64,000 bases of DNA. Origin: Natronosalvus caseinilyticus. Its GTDB lineage: Archaea > Halobacteriota > Halobacteria > Halobacteriales > Natrialbaceae. Where the stretch lies: assembly GCF_017357105.1 (NCBI RefSeq), contig NZ_CP071596.1, positions 3,844,001-3,908,000 on the forward strand. Direction: 5' to 3'. This document shows, piece by piece, positions 1-8,700 of the stretch. The first letter of the stretch is position 1; each line of letters begins with the position of its first letter. A program made the translations under genes and the position numbers. The notes under the pieces are model-generated. The model searched no databases. It was not told the DNA's origin and saw nothing but the letters and a program-made list of their open reading frames with translations.

Positions 1-23
1 TACCCGACTAACCAACAGTCAGT

Positions 24-1133
24 ATGGACGACGAGACGGTCGCGGACAACCTCCGGCAGCTGGGCCTGTCGGAGAAGGAAATCGACACGTATCTCACTAT
101 TCTCGAGCACGGGGAGGCGAAGGCGAGCACGGTAGCGGAGGACGCCGGCGTCTCGAAGCGCTACGTCTACAGCGTCAGCGAGAAACTCGACGAGCGAGGC
201 TTCGTCGACGTCATCGACCACGTCGTGCCGACGACCATCCGGGCGAACCCGCCGGAGGAGGTCGTCGCGGCGCTCACGAGCGACCTCGAGTCGCTCGAAC
301 CCGAACTCACCACCCGGTACGGGAACGTCTCCGAACAGGAACGGGAGTTCGAAGTCATCAAGACCCGAACGACGATCATGAAGCGGATCAAAGGGTTGCT
401 CGAGCGCGCCACCGAGGAGGTGACGCTCTCGATTCCCGCCTCGCTGCTCGAGGAAGTCGAGGACGAACTGCGGAGCACGGTCGACCGCGGCGTGCTAGTC
501 ATCCTGCTCGTGACTGGCGACGACACCCTCCCCGCCGAGCGCTTCGAAGGCATCGCGAGCGTCGTCAGGGTCTGGGGAGAGAACGCGCCGCTCATCGTGA
601 CCGCCGAGCGCCGCCTCGGCCTGTTCGCCCCGAACGAGATGATCGTCCGTTCGAACGCCGGAGCGCAGGGGATCGCCATCTCGCAGGCCCAACTCGTACC
701 GATCATCGTCGGCTCCTTCTTCGGTAACTACTGGCCGATGGCCCAGCAGGTGTACGTCACGGACCCGGATGACCTCCCGCGGACCTACACCGACTTCCGC
801 CACGCCGTCTTGCAATCGACGCTCCACCTCGAGGCCGGGCGCGAGATCGTCGTCAGGGCCGAGGCCCGTCCCGTTCGGACGGACGAGTACGCCACCGTCG
901 AAGGGCGACTCGTCGGGGTCAGACAGAGCCTCCTCGAACCGACGCGGGACACGTTCGCGGTCGAGAACGCGCTGATCGTCGAGATCGAGGCCGCCGATGG
1001 AGCGGGAGACGACGAGGGTGAAGACGAGAGCGAGGGCGAGGACGGCGACAGCCACACCGTCACCCTCGGGGGCGAGGGCGCGTTCGTCGAGGACTACGAG
1101 ACGAAGTCGGTGACCCTCGAGCCGGTGTCGTAA
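24..1133 (+). CDS. TrmB-family sugar-sensing transcriptional regulator
   Basis: The 369-residue product has the full TrmB layout. Residues about 5-75 form a winged helix (GLSEKEIDTYLTIL, then SKRYVYSVSEKLDERGF), followed by a coiled linker and a large C-terminal domain that in TrmB proteins binds sugars. An acidic tract (GDDEGEDESEGEDGD) interrupts the last domain, a usual haloarchaeal decoration. TrmB proteins switch sugar uptake and central carbon genes according to ligand. No target gene is adjacent, but the sugar ABC operon at 21.6-26.1 kb has a TrmB-like site at its promoter, so it is a candidate target; that link is inference. The stop lies 9 nt from the stop of the convergent next gene. 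The start is close to the window edge, so its promoter is only partly visible. Confidence 0.9.
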   Translation: MDDETVADNLRQLGLSEKEIDTYLTILEHGEAKASTVAEDAGVSKRYVYSVSEKLDERGFVDVIDHVVPTTIRANPPEEVVAALTSDLESLEPELTTRYGNVSEQEREFEVIKTRTTIMKRIKGLLERATEEVTLSIPASLLEEVEDELRSTVDRGVLVILLVTGDDTLPAERFEGIASVVRVWGENAPLIVTAERRLGLFAPNEMIVRSNAGAQGIAISQAQLVPIIVGSFFGNYWPMAQQVYVTDPDDLPRTYTDFRHAVLQSTLHLEAGREIVVRAEARPVRTDEYATVEGRLVGVRQSLLEPTRDTFAVENALIVEIEAADGAGDDEGEDESEGEDGDSHTVTLGGEGAFVEDYETKSVTLEPVS

Positions 1134-1142
1134 GGGTCGAGA

Positions 1143-1694
1143 TCACTCCTCGAGCACGTTTTGCGACGCGCGCTCGTCGACGTCGACCAGCAGCGCGAAG
1201 ACGGTGCCGAGGATCGTCCCGAACAGGAGGTGCCCGACGAGGCCGCTGGTCGCGAGTGCGGGGAACTGCGTGGTTTCGCCGGCACCGACGGCACTCAGCC
1301 AGACGGGGAGGATGAGCATCGGGAGGACGGCCCACACGGCGAATCCGAAGACGAGTCCGGCAGCGACGAGGCGACCCGTCGGGCCGGTTCGAGCGATTGC
1401 GTCCGTCTCGACGTCCGCCCGGAGCAGACCCAGGACGGCCTGGCGAGTAACGACGAACGCGAATATCAGCCCCAGTACTGCCCCGTGTGCGAGCTGAATC
1501 GCCCAGCCGATCGTGCCCGCCGCCTCGAGGCCGTACGCCGCCGGAATCGTCGCCTCGATGACGTCGGGGTTGAGGAGCCAGACGAGTAGGCCGAACGCGG
1601 CGGCGCCGACGGCGCCGCCAATCGCGCCACCGATGGGCCAGCCGATGTGCCCGCCGATGCCGAACCCGCTGGTCGTGTCAGTGTTCGCACTCAT
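1143..1694 (-). CDS. Four-helix membrane protein of unknown function
   Basis: The 183-residue product has four strongly hydrophobic segments at roughly residues 10-38, 58-86, 103-128 and 147-172, with short polar loops. The first is rich in Gly-Ala (PIGGAIGGAVGAAAFG). I recognise no catalytic motif. The reading frame stays open upstream of 1694, but that extension is arginine/serine-rich and lacks the character of the rest, so the ATG at 1694 (MSANTDTTSG) is chosen. It converges on the TrmB gene. Function is unknown; a pore, carrier or stress protein would all fit. Confidence 0.75.
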   Translation of the reverse strand: MSANTDTTSGFGIGGHIGWPIGGAIGGAVGAAAFGLLVWLLNPDVIEATIPAAYGLEAAGTIGWAIQLAHGAVLGLIFAFVVTRQAVLGLLRADVETDAIARTGPTGRLVAAGLVFGFAVWAVLPMLILPVWLSAVGAGETTQFPALATSGLVGHLLFGTILGTVFALLVDVDERASQNVLEE

Positions 1695-1888
1695 GTCGTA
1701 TGCTAGCACGGAAGGCGACAAAAGCGAACGGCTGGCGACCGCCCGGTCGTTGAAGTCGGGGTCTACTCCGCGGTCGTGGCCGCTCACGACCTCCCGTCGA
1801 TTCCCGGTCTGGAAGAGACGACACTCGAGCGAAGCGTTCGATTCACCGAACACGCGGGTTTTTCCGCGAGGCGCGCGAACTGCACGCA

Positions 1889-2524
1889 ATGCCCGAGGAA
1901 CCGCAGGTCGCCCTCGAACTGCTCGGCTGGCCGCCCAACGGGCCCACGCTCAGGCTTCACCACGAGCGGTTCAGCTACGCGGGCAAGTTCGTGATGTCGT
2001 CGACCGGGAAAGCGGTCGCGCGCGCTCGAGCGGACGACGACGAGTACGAGCCCGAAGCCGTCGACGCAGGAATCGAGTCGGCCGATCTCGACTCGAGTGA
2101 ACGCGCCGAGCTCCCCTACGCGACCGACGTCCTCGCCGCCGTCGCGTTCAACGAGGATCGGACCGACGCCTCGACGCTCTGGCTGCGGTACGTCACCGTC
2201 GACCGCGCCCACCGAGGCCGGGGGCTTGGCCCGAAACTCGTCGCCTTCGTCCGCGACGCGGCGCTCGAGCGCGGTTACGATCGACTACAGATCGCCGTCA
2301 ACAATCCCTACGCGTACGACGCCCTCTGGAAGGCCGACTTCGGGTTCACCGGCGAGACCACCGGCATCGCCGAACTCGTCCTCGAGCATCCGACGCGAGC
2401 GACCACGGAGACGTATCGCCGGGGCCTCGAGCGCTTCCTGGAACGCGACCTCTCCGCGGGCGAACGCGCGTTCGTAGAGCACCGACTCGAGGAGGGGCCG
2501 CCCTCGCGAATCGATTCGCCGTAG
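1889..2524 (+). CDS. GNAT family N-acetyltransferase
   Basis: The 211-residue product contains a GNAT core at about residues 85-170. The acetyl-CoA pyrophosphate-binding motif A is visible as [19 protein letters not shown] (Q/RxxGxG/A pattern), followed by the usual helix and a later [18 protein letters not shown] segment where GNATs place the C-terminal strand. The N-terminal ~60 residues are charged and not conserved in the fold. The family moves an acetyl group from acetyl-CoA to an amine; the substrate cannot be read from sequence. It is about 100 nt upstream of FEN1 on the same strand, but FEN1 is likely transcribed independently. Confidence 0.82.
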   Translation: MPEEPQVALELLGWPPNGPTLRLHHERFSYAGKFVMSSTGKAVARARADDDEYEPEAVDAGIESADLDSSERAELPYATDVLAAVAFNEDRTDASTLWLRYVTVDRAHRGRGLGPKLVAFVRDAALERGYDRLQIAVNNPYAYDALWKADFGFTGETTGIAELVLEHPTRATTETYRRGLERFLERDLSAGERAFVEHRLEEGPPSRIDSP

Positions 2525-2624
2525 CGTGGGTGGTCGAGAGGGGATCCGCCCCTGTCGGAGACAGACGACGAAAACGAAACCCAGGAGGGAACGTTTCAAA
2601 TCCCTCTCCTTCCAAGAACACCCA

Positions 2625-3602
2625 ATGGGAAACGCAGCACTCCGGGACATCGCCGTCATCGAGTCGATTCCGTTCTCGGACGTCGAGGGCGTCGTCGCCG
2701 TCGACGCCCACAACTGGCTCTACCGGTACCTGACGACGACCGTCAAGTGGACCGCCAGCGGGAAGTACACGACCGCCGACGGCACCGAAGTCGCGAACCT
2801 GATCGGCATCGTCCAGGGACTGCCGAAGTTCTTCGAACACGACATCGTCCCCGTGATGGTCTTCGACGGCGGCCCCTCGGAGCTGAAAGCCGACGAGATC
2901 GAATCCCGGCGCGACCAGCGCGAAACCTACGAGGCCCAACTCGAGCGCGCCCGCGAGGAGGGTGACACGGTCGCCATCGCCCAACTCGAGTCCCGAACCC
3001 AGCGGCTGACGCCAACGATTCAGGAGACCAGTCGCGAACTGCTCCGGTTGCTCGACGTGCCCATCGTCGAGGCGCCCGCGGAGGGCGAGGCGCAGGCGGC
3101 GCACATGGCCCGCCGCGGGGACGCCGACTACGTCGGCTCGGAGGACTACGATGCGCTCCTCTTCGGGGCTCCCTACACGCTTCGACAGTTGACGAGCAAA
3201 GGGGACCCCGAACTGATGGACCTCGAGGCGACCCTCGCGAAACACGACCTGACCCAGGAACAACTCATCGACGCGGCCATCCTGATCGGGACGGACTTCA
3301 ACGAGGGCGTGAACGGTATCGGCCCCAAGACGGCCCTGAAAGAGATCGCCGAACACGGCGACCTCTGGAGTGTTCTCGAGGCCCGCGGCGACCACGTCGA
3401 GTACGGCGACCGGGTTCGACAGCTCTTCCGGGACCCTGACGTCACCGACGACTACGAGTTCGAGACGAGCCTGGACCCGGACCTCGAGGCAGCCCGCGCC
3501 TACGTGGTCGACGAGTGGGACGTCGACGCCGGAGAGGTCGAACGCGGTTTCGAGCGGATCGAGGAGAGCGTCACGCAAACCGGATTGGACAAGTGGACGT
3601 AG
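2625..3602 (+). CDS. fen: Flap endonuclease 1
   Basis: This 325-residue product is full-length FEN1, which cleaves 5' flaps in Okazaki fragment maturation and long-patch base excision repair. The N ([23 protein letters not shown]) and I ([22 protein letters not shown]) nuclease regions and the helix-3-turn-helix ([19 protein letters not shown]) are all present, with the metal-binding acidic residues in place. The protein ends QTGLDKWT, a PCNA-interacting box (Q-x-x-L-x-x-aromatic). The upstream in-frame extension back to 2526 is basic and unrelated, so the ATG at 2625 (MGNAALRDI) is used. A weak TATA-like TTTCAAAT lies about 28 nt before it. Confidence 0.96.
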   Translation: MGNAALRDIAVIESIPFSDVEGVVAVDAHNWLYRYLTTTVKWTASGKYTTADGTEVANLIGIVQGLPKFFEHDIVPVMVFDGGPSELKADEIESRRDQRETYEAQLERAREEGDTVAIAQLESRTQRLTPTIQETSRELLRLLDVPIVEAPAEGEAQAAHMARRGDADYVGSEDYDALLFGAPYTLRQLTSKGDPELMDLEATLAKHDLTQEQLIDAAILIGTDFNEGVNGIGPKTALKEIAEHGDLWSVLEARGDHVEYGDRVRQLFRDPDVTDDYEFETSLDPDLEAARAYVVDEWDVDAGEVERGFERIEESVTQTGLDKWT

Positions 3603-3751
3603 TCATCTGGGCGGCGTAATCGCGCTTTTCTGCCGGTAATCCCGGATTGGCATCTCGGCGATTTCTGCCCGACAGATAAAGTACGGCATGCGCCTGCCGG
3701 GTGAGCGTTGACGTGTAGCCGTCTTGTGGCCTCAGATGGGGTACGAGACCG

Positions 3752-4060
3752 ATGACTCGAGACCGCACTGCCGATCGATCCGAAACACGTGCTCGTGACG
3801 AGCGACCACCCGCGGAGCGCCGCGACGAGAGCGCTGCGGGGGCCTGGGCCGCCTCGACGGCACTGCAGACGGCGGTCGCCGTCGTCGGCCTGACGATCGT
3901 GCTGTTCGCGCTCGGGCAAGCGTTCGGTGTCGATCTCCTCGGTGTCATCGCTGGCGCACTCGGAACGCAGGTCGGCATGTGGCTGGCCATCGCGTTCGTC
4001 GTCCTCCTGTTCACGGGAGCGGCGCTCCGAGCAGTGTCGTTCAGCGCTATCCGAGCGTGA
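3752..4060 (+). CDS. Small two-helix membrane protein, haloarchaeal hypothetical
   Basis: The 102-residue product has about 35 charged, disordered-looking residues followed by two transmembrane segments: about 33-62 (TALQTAVAVVGLTIVLFALG) and 70-92. It resembles the many small haloarchaeal membrane proteins with an arginine/aspartate-rich N terminus. Coding character is good (strong third-position GC, clear hydrophobic segments) but no family is recognised. It lies between FEN1 and a repeat-rich spacer, with no evident operon partner. Confidence 0.6.
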   Translation: MTRDRTADRSETRARDERPPAERRDESAAGAWAASTALQTAVAVVGLTIVLFALGQAFGVDLLGVIAGALGTQVGMWLAIAFVVLLFTGAALRAVSFSAIRA

Positions 4061-4379
4061 TCGATCAGACGACCCCATTTTGTTGAGATGCCGCGATAGC
4101 GGTGCGTACCCGTAACAGGTCGTAGTCTGGCTCGAGAAGACGAGTGGCGACGCTGACGGCCTCGAGCATTTGTGGAATCGATGAATACGCGTGTTTTCGT
4201 TACAAAGACGAACGGCCGGGAGCGAGGGGTCGCCGATTCGGCGACTTCTCGCGACTCGGGGAAGGGCAGGCGATTCACCGACGCTCACCGTGAGCGAACG
4301 CAGTGAGCGAGCGGGCCGACGACCGATGTGACGAAGCGCAGAGCGCTTCGGAACGGAGGGAGGAGTGCTTTTGGTCCAG
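4061..4379. other. Spacer with short dyads and direct repeats, no gene
   Basis: No convincing ORF is present. The stretch holds GCTCA-ccg-TGAGC around 4283-4295, a repeated GTGAGCGA (near 4290 and 4303), the near-palindrome GAAGCGCAGAGCGCTTC around 4333-4349, and the word GGAGGGAGGAGTGCTTTT. Such GTGAGCGAACGCAGTGAGCGAGC-type strings recur in haloarchaeal intergenic DNA. It runs into the stem-loop at 4380-4443. Confidence 0.5.
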
Positions 4380-4443
4380 CTTTTATCGAGGACCGCTTCG
4401 CTGTGCGGCGAAGCCGTCAGCGAAGCAGTCCGCAGAATAAAAG
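4380..4443 (-). terminator. Long imperfect stem-loop just 3' of the decarboxylase gene
   Basis: The left arm 4380-4403 and right arm 4418-4443 are reverse complements with few mismatches (CTTTTAT...GCTTCGCTG against CAGCGAAGC...ATAAAAG), around a 14-nt loop. It begins 5 nt beyond the stop codon of the minus-strand mevalonate-pathway gene, so the transcript would end in or after a strong hairpin followed by a T-rich stretch on that strand. A terminator or 3'-end stabiliser is inferred; a mobile-element remnant is also possible. Confidence 0.5.
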
Positions 4444-4448
4444 GTGGG

Positions 4449-5435
4449 TTAGAACAGGTGGTCGTCTTCCTCCTCGAGCAGCCGCGCGGGGCCGCCGACG
4501 CCCCAGGTGGTGGTCGAGACGCCGGTCTCGGCGATGGCCTCCTCGACGGTCTCAGCGTGTTCCTCGGTCGTGTTGACGTAGACGCTCGCGCCGGTATCGG
4601 TCGAGAAGTACGCCGGGATGTCCTCCTCCTCGCGGAGTTCGCGTACTTTGTTGAAGATGGCGAGGGTAGCCGGCTGCCAGTAGACCCACCCCTCGGGGCC
4701 GGTCATCGTCGTCGCCGCAAGGCTGAGCGAGTCGTGTTCGGCCAGTTCGAACGCCCGGTCGAAGTCGTCGTTGCGGAGCGCGTCGCGCATCTTCGCAATC
4801 TGACCGTGGATGTGGGCGTTGCGCGCCTGGAACATGTGGCTGTCGGCGGCCTCGTCGTGGGCGTCCTCGGTCTCCTTGTGGTAGGGAACGAGCCCGACGA
4901 CGATCTTCAACTCCTCGTGCAGGTTGCTCGGCACGCGCCGGGAGCGGCAGTCCTCGTCGTTCATCCCGGTGTAGAGCTGGGAGAACGCCCCCGTCACCGA
5001 CCGGGCGGCCGAGGCCGATCCCACGCGGGCGATGGTCGAGATGTCCTGGAGGGAGGCGTCGAGCTCGGCGGCCTCCGCGAGGGCGCGGGCCGCGGCCGCG
5101 AAGCCCGACGACGACGAACCGAGGCCGACGTTGGAGGGGAAACTGTTCTCACTCTCGATGCGAACCGGGTAGACGGTGTGGGCCGCGTCCGACATGTCGC
5201 GGGCCTTGTCGACGACGGCCTCGAGGCGCTCGAAGCCCCGCCCCTCGAGTTCCTCGCCGTCGACGACGTAGACGTCCTCGTCGTGGTCCATCGAGAACTC
5301 GACGGTGGTGCGGGTGTGACTCGGGGCGGTGCAGACGCTGATGCTGTCGTGATACGGGAGTCGCTCGATGTCGTCGCGCATCCCGTGGTACTTGATCAGG
5401 CCCTGGATCGGGTGGGCCATCGCCGTCGCTTTCAT
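4449..5435 (-). CDS. mvaD: Phosphomevalonate decarboxylase (GHMP family, haloarchaeal mevalonate pathway)
   Basis: The 328-residue product belongs to the mevalonate-diphosphate-decarboxylase branch of the GHMP kinases. The substrate loop HPIQGLIKYHG, the phosphate-binding loop FPSNVGLGSSSSGFAAAA and the C-terminal FSTDTGASVYVNTT segment are clear. Haloarchaea use this family to decarboxylate mevalonate 5-phosphate to isopentenyl phosphate (with isopentenyl phosphate kinase) rather than the classical diphosphate, so that activity is the best assignment, by family knowledge. It supplies isoprenoids for archaeal lipids. The ATG at 5435 (MKATAMAHPIQ) lies 24-31 nt downstream of a TTTAAG-type TATA box, indicating a leaderless message. 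Confidence 0.93.
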   Translation of the reverse strand: MKATAMAHPIQGLIKYHGMRDDIERLPYHDSISVCTAPSHTRTTVEFSMDHDEDVYVVDGEELEGRGFERLEAVVDKARDMSDAAHTVYPVRIESENSFPSNVGLGSSSSGFAAAARALAEAAELDASLQDISTIARVGSASAARSVTGAFSQLYTGMNDEDCRSRRVPSNLHEELKIVVGLVPYHKETEDAHDEAADSHMFQARNAHIHGQIAKMRDALRNDDFDRAFELAEHDSLSLAATTMTGPEGWVYWQPATLAIFNKVRELREEEDIPAYFSTDTGASVYVNTTEEHAETVEEAIAETGVSTTTWGVGGPARLLEEEDDHLF

Positions 5436-5458
5436 ACCCCCACAGGTGTGTGACGACC

Positions 5459-5467
5459 GCTTAAAGG
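5459..5467 (-). promoter_or_regulatory. TATA box of the decarboxylase gene
   Basis: On the minus strand the sequence reads ACCTTTAAG, 24-32 nt upstream of the ATG at 5435. This is the spacing expected for a leaderless haloarchaeal transcript. Confidence 0.55.
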
Positions 5468-5554
5468 TCACGGCATCCGCGTGGTCGCCGAGTGCGCCCG
5501 TCCGTAGCCGTTCCGACAGCCGCCGATCCGCTCACTGGAAGGCGTGCTACTCGC

Positions 5555-6670
5555 TCACTGAAACGCGTGCTGTAACGACTGGCGCCACTCCTCGGCCTCG
5601 TCCGCGGTCGCCTCGAGTTCGTCGACCCGTCCCTCGAGGTCGTCGACATCGGTCTCGAGCGCGCACCGCAGGTCGTCGATCCGCTCGCCGGTCGTCTCCT
5701 CGAGCGTTCCGATGCCGGACTCGAGGGAGTCGAGGTCGTCCGCGACGGCCGCCCGTACTTCGGTGATCGAATCGTCGACGGATTCCTCGAGGTCGCTCAC
5801 GTCCGTTTCGAGTTCCTCGACGTCCTCGGTCAGCGAGGCGTCCACCGACTCGAGTTCCGCGAAGAGGTCCTCGCGCAGCGACGCCAGCCGGTCGTCGACG
5901 TGCCGTTCGACGGCGTCGATGCGCTCCTCGAGTTCGTCTGCTCGCTCGTCGATCCGGACCTCCAGGTCGTCTGCTCGCTCGTTCATTTGATCCTCGAGTT
6001 CGTCCGCTCGCCCGTCGATCCGCGCCTCGAGCACTGTGCGGTCGGCCTCCAGCTGCTCCGCCATCGAATCGAGTCGGTCGACCAGATCCTCCTGATGTGT
6101 GTCGAGGTTCTGGACGGTCTCGAACTGGGCCTCGAGGTCGTCGGCGAGGGTGTCGGTAGTCGCCCCGATCTCGGCGACGGAATCCTCGAGCGAGTCCCGC
6201 GCGGCCTCGAAGTCGCCACGGAGTTCCGCCGTCTCCGTCCCGACGTACTTGAGTCGGGAGTCGAGGCGCTCGAGCGTCTCCTCGAGGTCGTCGACACGCC
6301 CCTCGAGTGCTTCGTCCGATATTTCGAGGTCACCGACGTTGGACTCGAGCGCCTCGAGGTCCGCACGGGCCGACTCGAGCCCGTCCTGGACCGATTCGAG
6401 GACGTCCTCGGCGGTCCCGTTTTCGTCGAAGAACTCGCGCATGGCGTCGGTGTAGGCCTCGAGTTCGGTCAGCGACGACTCGACGTGCTCGAGGCGGACC
6501 TCGTTGCTCGTGCTGGTATCGATGTTCAGGGCGCGTCGGAGCGCGTCACGCCTGGCCCCGCCCTCGTCCGTGCTGAGCTGGGCGAGCAGGGCGTCGAGCA
6601 AGTCGTCGCCGAATCTGTCGTACGGTTCGTCCGCATCTGAAATCGTGAGTGGTTCGTTGGCTTCGGTCAT
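5555..6670 (-). CDS. Long acidic coiled-coil protein
   Basis: The 371-residue product is coiled coil along most of its length (about residues 60-360), with heptad-like Leu spacing and repeated LE/LD pairs such as ERADELEDQMNERADDLE and DERADELEERIDAVERH, which look like internal duplications of an 11- to 14-residue unit. The first ~50 residues form a distinct acidic head (DRFGDDLLDALLAQLSTDEGG). There is no membrane segment, ATPase motif or zinc site. It could be a scaffold or chemotaxis-like partner, but the function is unknown. The ATG at 6670 (MTEANEPLTI) is preferred to an upstream in-frame start at 6712. Confidence 0.78.
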   Translation of the reverse strand: MTEANEPLTISDADEPYDRFGDDLLDALLAQLSTDEGGARRDALRRALNIDTSTSNEVRLEHVESSLTELEAYTDAMREFFDENGTAEDVLESVQDGLESARADLEALESNVGDLEISDEALEGRVDDLEETLERLDSRLKYVGTETAELRGDFEAARDSLEDSVAEIGATTDTLADDLEAQFETVQNLDTHQEDLVDRLDSMAEQLEADRTVLEARIDGRADELEDQMNERADDLEVRIDERADELEERIDAVERHVDDRLASLREDLFAELESVDASLTEDVEELETDVSDLEESVDDSITEVRAAVADDLDSLESGIGTLEETTGERIDDLRCALETDVDDLEGRVDELEATADEAEEWRQSLQHAFQ

Positions 6671-6859
6671 GACCTGAGTTCCCTGTCTGTCGCTGTCGTC
6701 GTCAGGTGGCAACTGACCCGCCCACCTGGTGGACTCCCCCCGGAGCCTTTTCGAGAGACTCGAAGTGGAAGATGATAAGAGTGTCCCTCAATTTGCATTT
6801 CTGCAACTCCCGCCGCGGAACCGAACGCCTGAAATGGCCGCTCTCGAAACCCACAGGCG

Positions 6860-7543
6860 ATGGGAACCCCTCTCGAGACCCGCCAGGAGCAGGCCACCGA
6901 GGTGGTCGACCGCCTCGAACGCGAGTACCCCGACTCGACCATCTCGCTTCGGTACTCGAACCGCCTCGAGTTGCTGATCGCGGTGATCCTCTCGGCGCAG
7001 TGTACCGACGAGCGCGTCAACCAGGAGACGGAGGACCTCTTCGCGACCTACGAGACGCCCGAAGACTACGCGAACGCGCCCCAGGAGGAACTCGCCGAGG
7101 CACTGAACTCGATCACGTACTACAACAACAAGGCCAAATACATCCGCACGGCCTGCGAGAAAATCGTCGACGATCACGACGGCGAGGTCCCCGACACCAT
7201 GGCCGACCTCACGGATCTCCCCGGCGTCGGTCGGAAGACGGCGAACGTCGTCCTCCAGCACGGGCACGACGTGGTCGAGGGGATCGTCGTCGACACGCAC
7301 GTTCAGCGACTCTCGCGACGACTCGGCCTGACCGAGGAGGCGTACCCCGAGCAAATCGAGCGCGAGCTCATGGAACTCGTTCCCGACGGGTACTGGCAGC
7401 AGTTCACCCACCTCTGCATCGATCACGGGCGCGCGGTGTGTTCGGCCCGGTCGCCCGACTGCGAGGCGTGCGTCCTCGCCGACATCTGTCCGTCGGAGAA
7501 GAGTGACAGCGAAATCGACCTGGCGTCCGGCGAGCCGTGGTGA
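6860..7543 (+). CDS. nth: Endonuclease III (DNA glycosylase/AP lyase)
   Basis: The 227-residue product is a complete HhH-GPD glycosylase that removes oxidised pyrimidines and nicks the abasic site. It has the hairpin LPGVGRKTANVVL with the catalytic Lys, the essential Asp in VVDTHVQRLSRRL, and the C-terminal [4Fe-4S] loop C-x6-C-x2-C-x5-C (CSARSPDCEACVLADIC). The substrate helix ILSAQCTDERVN is also typical. It is divergent from the coiled-coil gene, with 189 nt between starts. With FEN1 and the uracil glycosylase near 37.5 kb it is one of three base-excision-repair enzymes in the window. Confidence 0.96.
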   Translation: MGTPLETRQEQATEVVDRLEREYPDSTISLRYSNRLELLIAVILSAQCTDERVNQETEDLFATYETPEDYANAPQEELAEALNSITYYNNKAKYIRTACEKIVDDHDGEVPDTMADLTDLPGVGRKTANVVLQHGHDVVEGIVVDTHVQRLSRRLGLTEEAYPEQIERELMELVPDGYWQQFTHLCIDHGRAVCSARSPDCEACVLADICPSEKSDSEIDLASGEPW

Positions 7544-7577
7544 CTCGGTCGGAAGCTCCCTTATAAAGAGACCTGAG

Positions 7578-7787
7578 TTAGCGCGTGATCCAGGAGACGT
7601 ACCACAGCAGCGCGCCACCCGCCAGCCCGCCGATGAGGGTCGCGAGGGCGACGACCGGAAGCGACGCGCCGCCCTGAAACGCCATCGTGGCTCCCGAGAG
7701 CGCAACGAGCACCAAAAATCCGAGTTTGAGGCGGCGACCACCCGACACGTCGCCGGTTTGGCGAGGACGTCGGCGCGGGCCGCTCAT
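7578..7787 (-). CDS. Small two-helix membrane protein
   Basis: The 69-residue product has a basic N terminus (MSGPRRRPRQTGDVSGGRR) and two transmembrane helices, about residues 20-38 and 44-64, ending WYVSWITR. The ATG at 7787 is chosen over an arginine-rich upstream extension. No family is recognised. It converges with the endonuclease III gene. Confidence 0.6.
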   Translation of the reverse strand: MSGPRRRPRQTGDVSGGRRLKLGFLVLVALSGATMAFQGGASLPVVALATLIGGLAGGALLWYVSWITR

Positions 7788-7952
7788 GGTCGCACCCGGG
7801 TAGCCAATCGGCGAGTTCCGCACTCGTGGCCGTACTCGCGCTCGACCTCGAGACCACAACTGCGCTCGACGAAACGGACGCCACTCATACACTACCGCTG
7901 GCGCTCGAGGGGCAAAATCGCGTCGGGATCAGTGTCGGTCGTCGATCGAATC

Positions 7953-8000
7953 ACTCGAGTCGTCGCGTCTCGGATGACTCGAGTCGTCGCGTCTCGGATC
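7953..8000. repeat. Two-copy 24-bp tandem repeat at the 3' end of the RDD gene
   Basis: The unit ACTCGAGTCGTCGCGTCTCGGATG/C occurs twice head to tail (7953-7976 and 7977-8000), differing only in its last base. The second copy runs into the stop codon of the minus-strand RDD gene, so the duplication is mostly just 3' of the coding region. Confidence 0.85.
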
Positions 8001-8475
8001 ACTCCGGCGGAACGTACGTCACACCCGAGGGTTCGTCGTCGTCCGGAGCCTCGACGACGATCGTCGAGGAGAGCCTGTTGAACAGGCGTACGTATTCGCC
8101 CTCCATGGCGATCCAGCCGATCAGCGCGTCGAGCGGGAGCAAGAACGCCTTCCCGAAGCTCTCGAGCGCCGCCGTGGGATAGTCGATCGGGTCGCCGCGC
8201 TCGTCGGTAACCGCGATGTTCATCACGAGTTTGCCGGCTGACTGACCGTTGTACCCCTCGAGGGCGGTCCAGTAGAGCCAGATCCCGAGACCGTTGACGC
8301 CGAGAAACGAGGGCGAAAACGACAGACCACCGGTGACGAGCGAGAGCGTCCCAATTGCTTCGCCCAGACCGGAGAGGGCCGCACCCACGATGAGCACGTC
8401 GATCAGCCACGCCCAGAAGCGATCCTCCCAGGATGCGAGGTGGATCGTCTTCTCCGTCGACGTATCGGATTCCAT
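7999..8475 (-). CDS. RDD family membrane protein
   Basis: The 158-residue product has the RDD fold. The first segment WEDRFWAWLIDVLIVGAALS carries the family's Arg-x-x-Ala/Trp...Asp pattern, a second region contains GYNGQSAGKLVMNIAVTDERG, and a third hydrophobic segment reads LLPLDALIGWIAM. RDD proteins are small membrane proteins linked to transport or ion exchange, with the substrate mostly unknown. The ATG at 8475 (MESDTSTEKT) is used because the longer frame upstream is unrelated. The C terminus is acidic (APDDDEPSGV). A second RDD gene lies at 28.2 kb. Confidence 0.82.
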   Translation of the reverse strand: MESDTSTEKTIHLASWEDRFWAWLIDVLIVGAALSGLGEAIGTLSLVTGGLSFSPSFLGVNGLGIWLYWTALEGYNGQSAGKLVMNIAVTDERGDPIDYPTAALESFGKAFLLPLDALIGWIAMEGEYVRLFNRLSSTIVVEAPDDDEPSGVTYVPPE

Positions 8476-8700
8476 GACTCGAGTGTCGAATCGACGGGAG
8501 TTAGCCCTACCGTTGTATTCGACTCTCTGTCGACGGTTTCGGTGACCCGTCAGGGCGGGTCGGTGCCGGGTTTGGACGAGTGAGATGGAACACGGTGTGA
8601 ACTCGAGTGTGACTCTCAGCCCCACTGTCGCTGTGCCTCGAGTGTCGAAACCGCTGGTCCGACCGAGAACGCCAAAACGAAGATCGCGAACGCCGAGCGA

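Noticed and set aside
2590-2612. Possible tRNA T-loop-like string GTTTCAAATCCC
   Set aside because: No acceptor, D or anticodon stem can be drawn around it. It is in the FEN1 upstream region and is better read as part of a promoter.
2346-3578. A 410-codon minus-strand frame
   Set aside because: Antisense of FEN1, whose motifs are complete on the plus strand.
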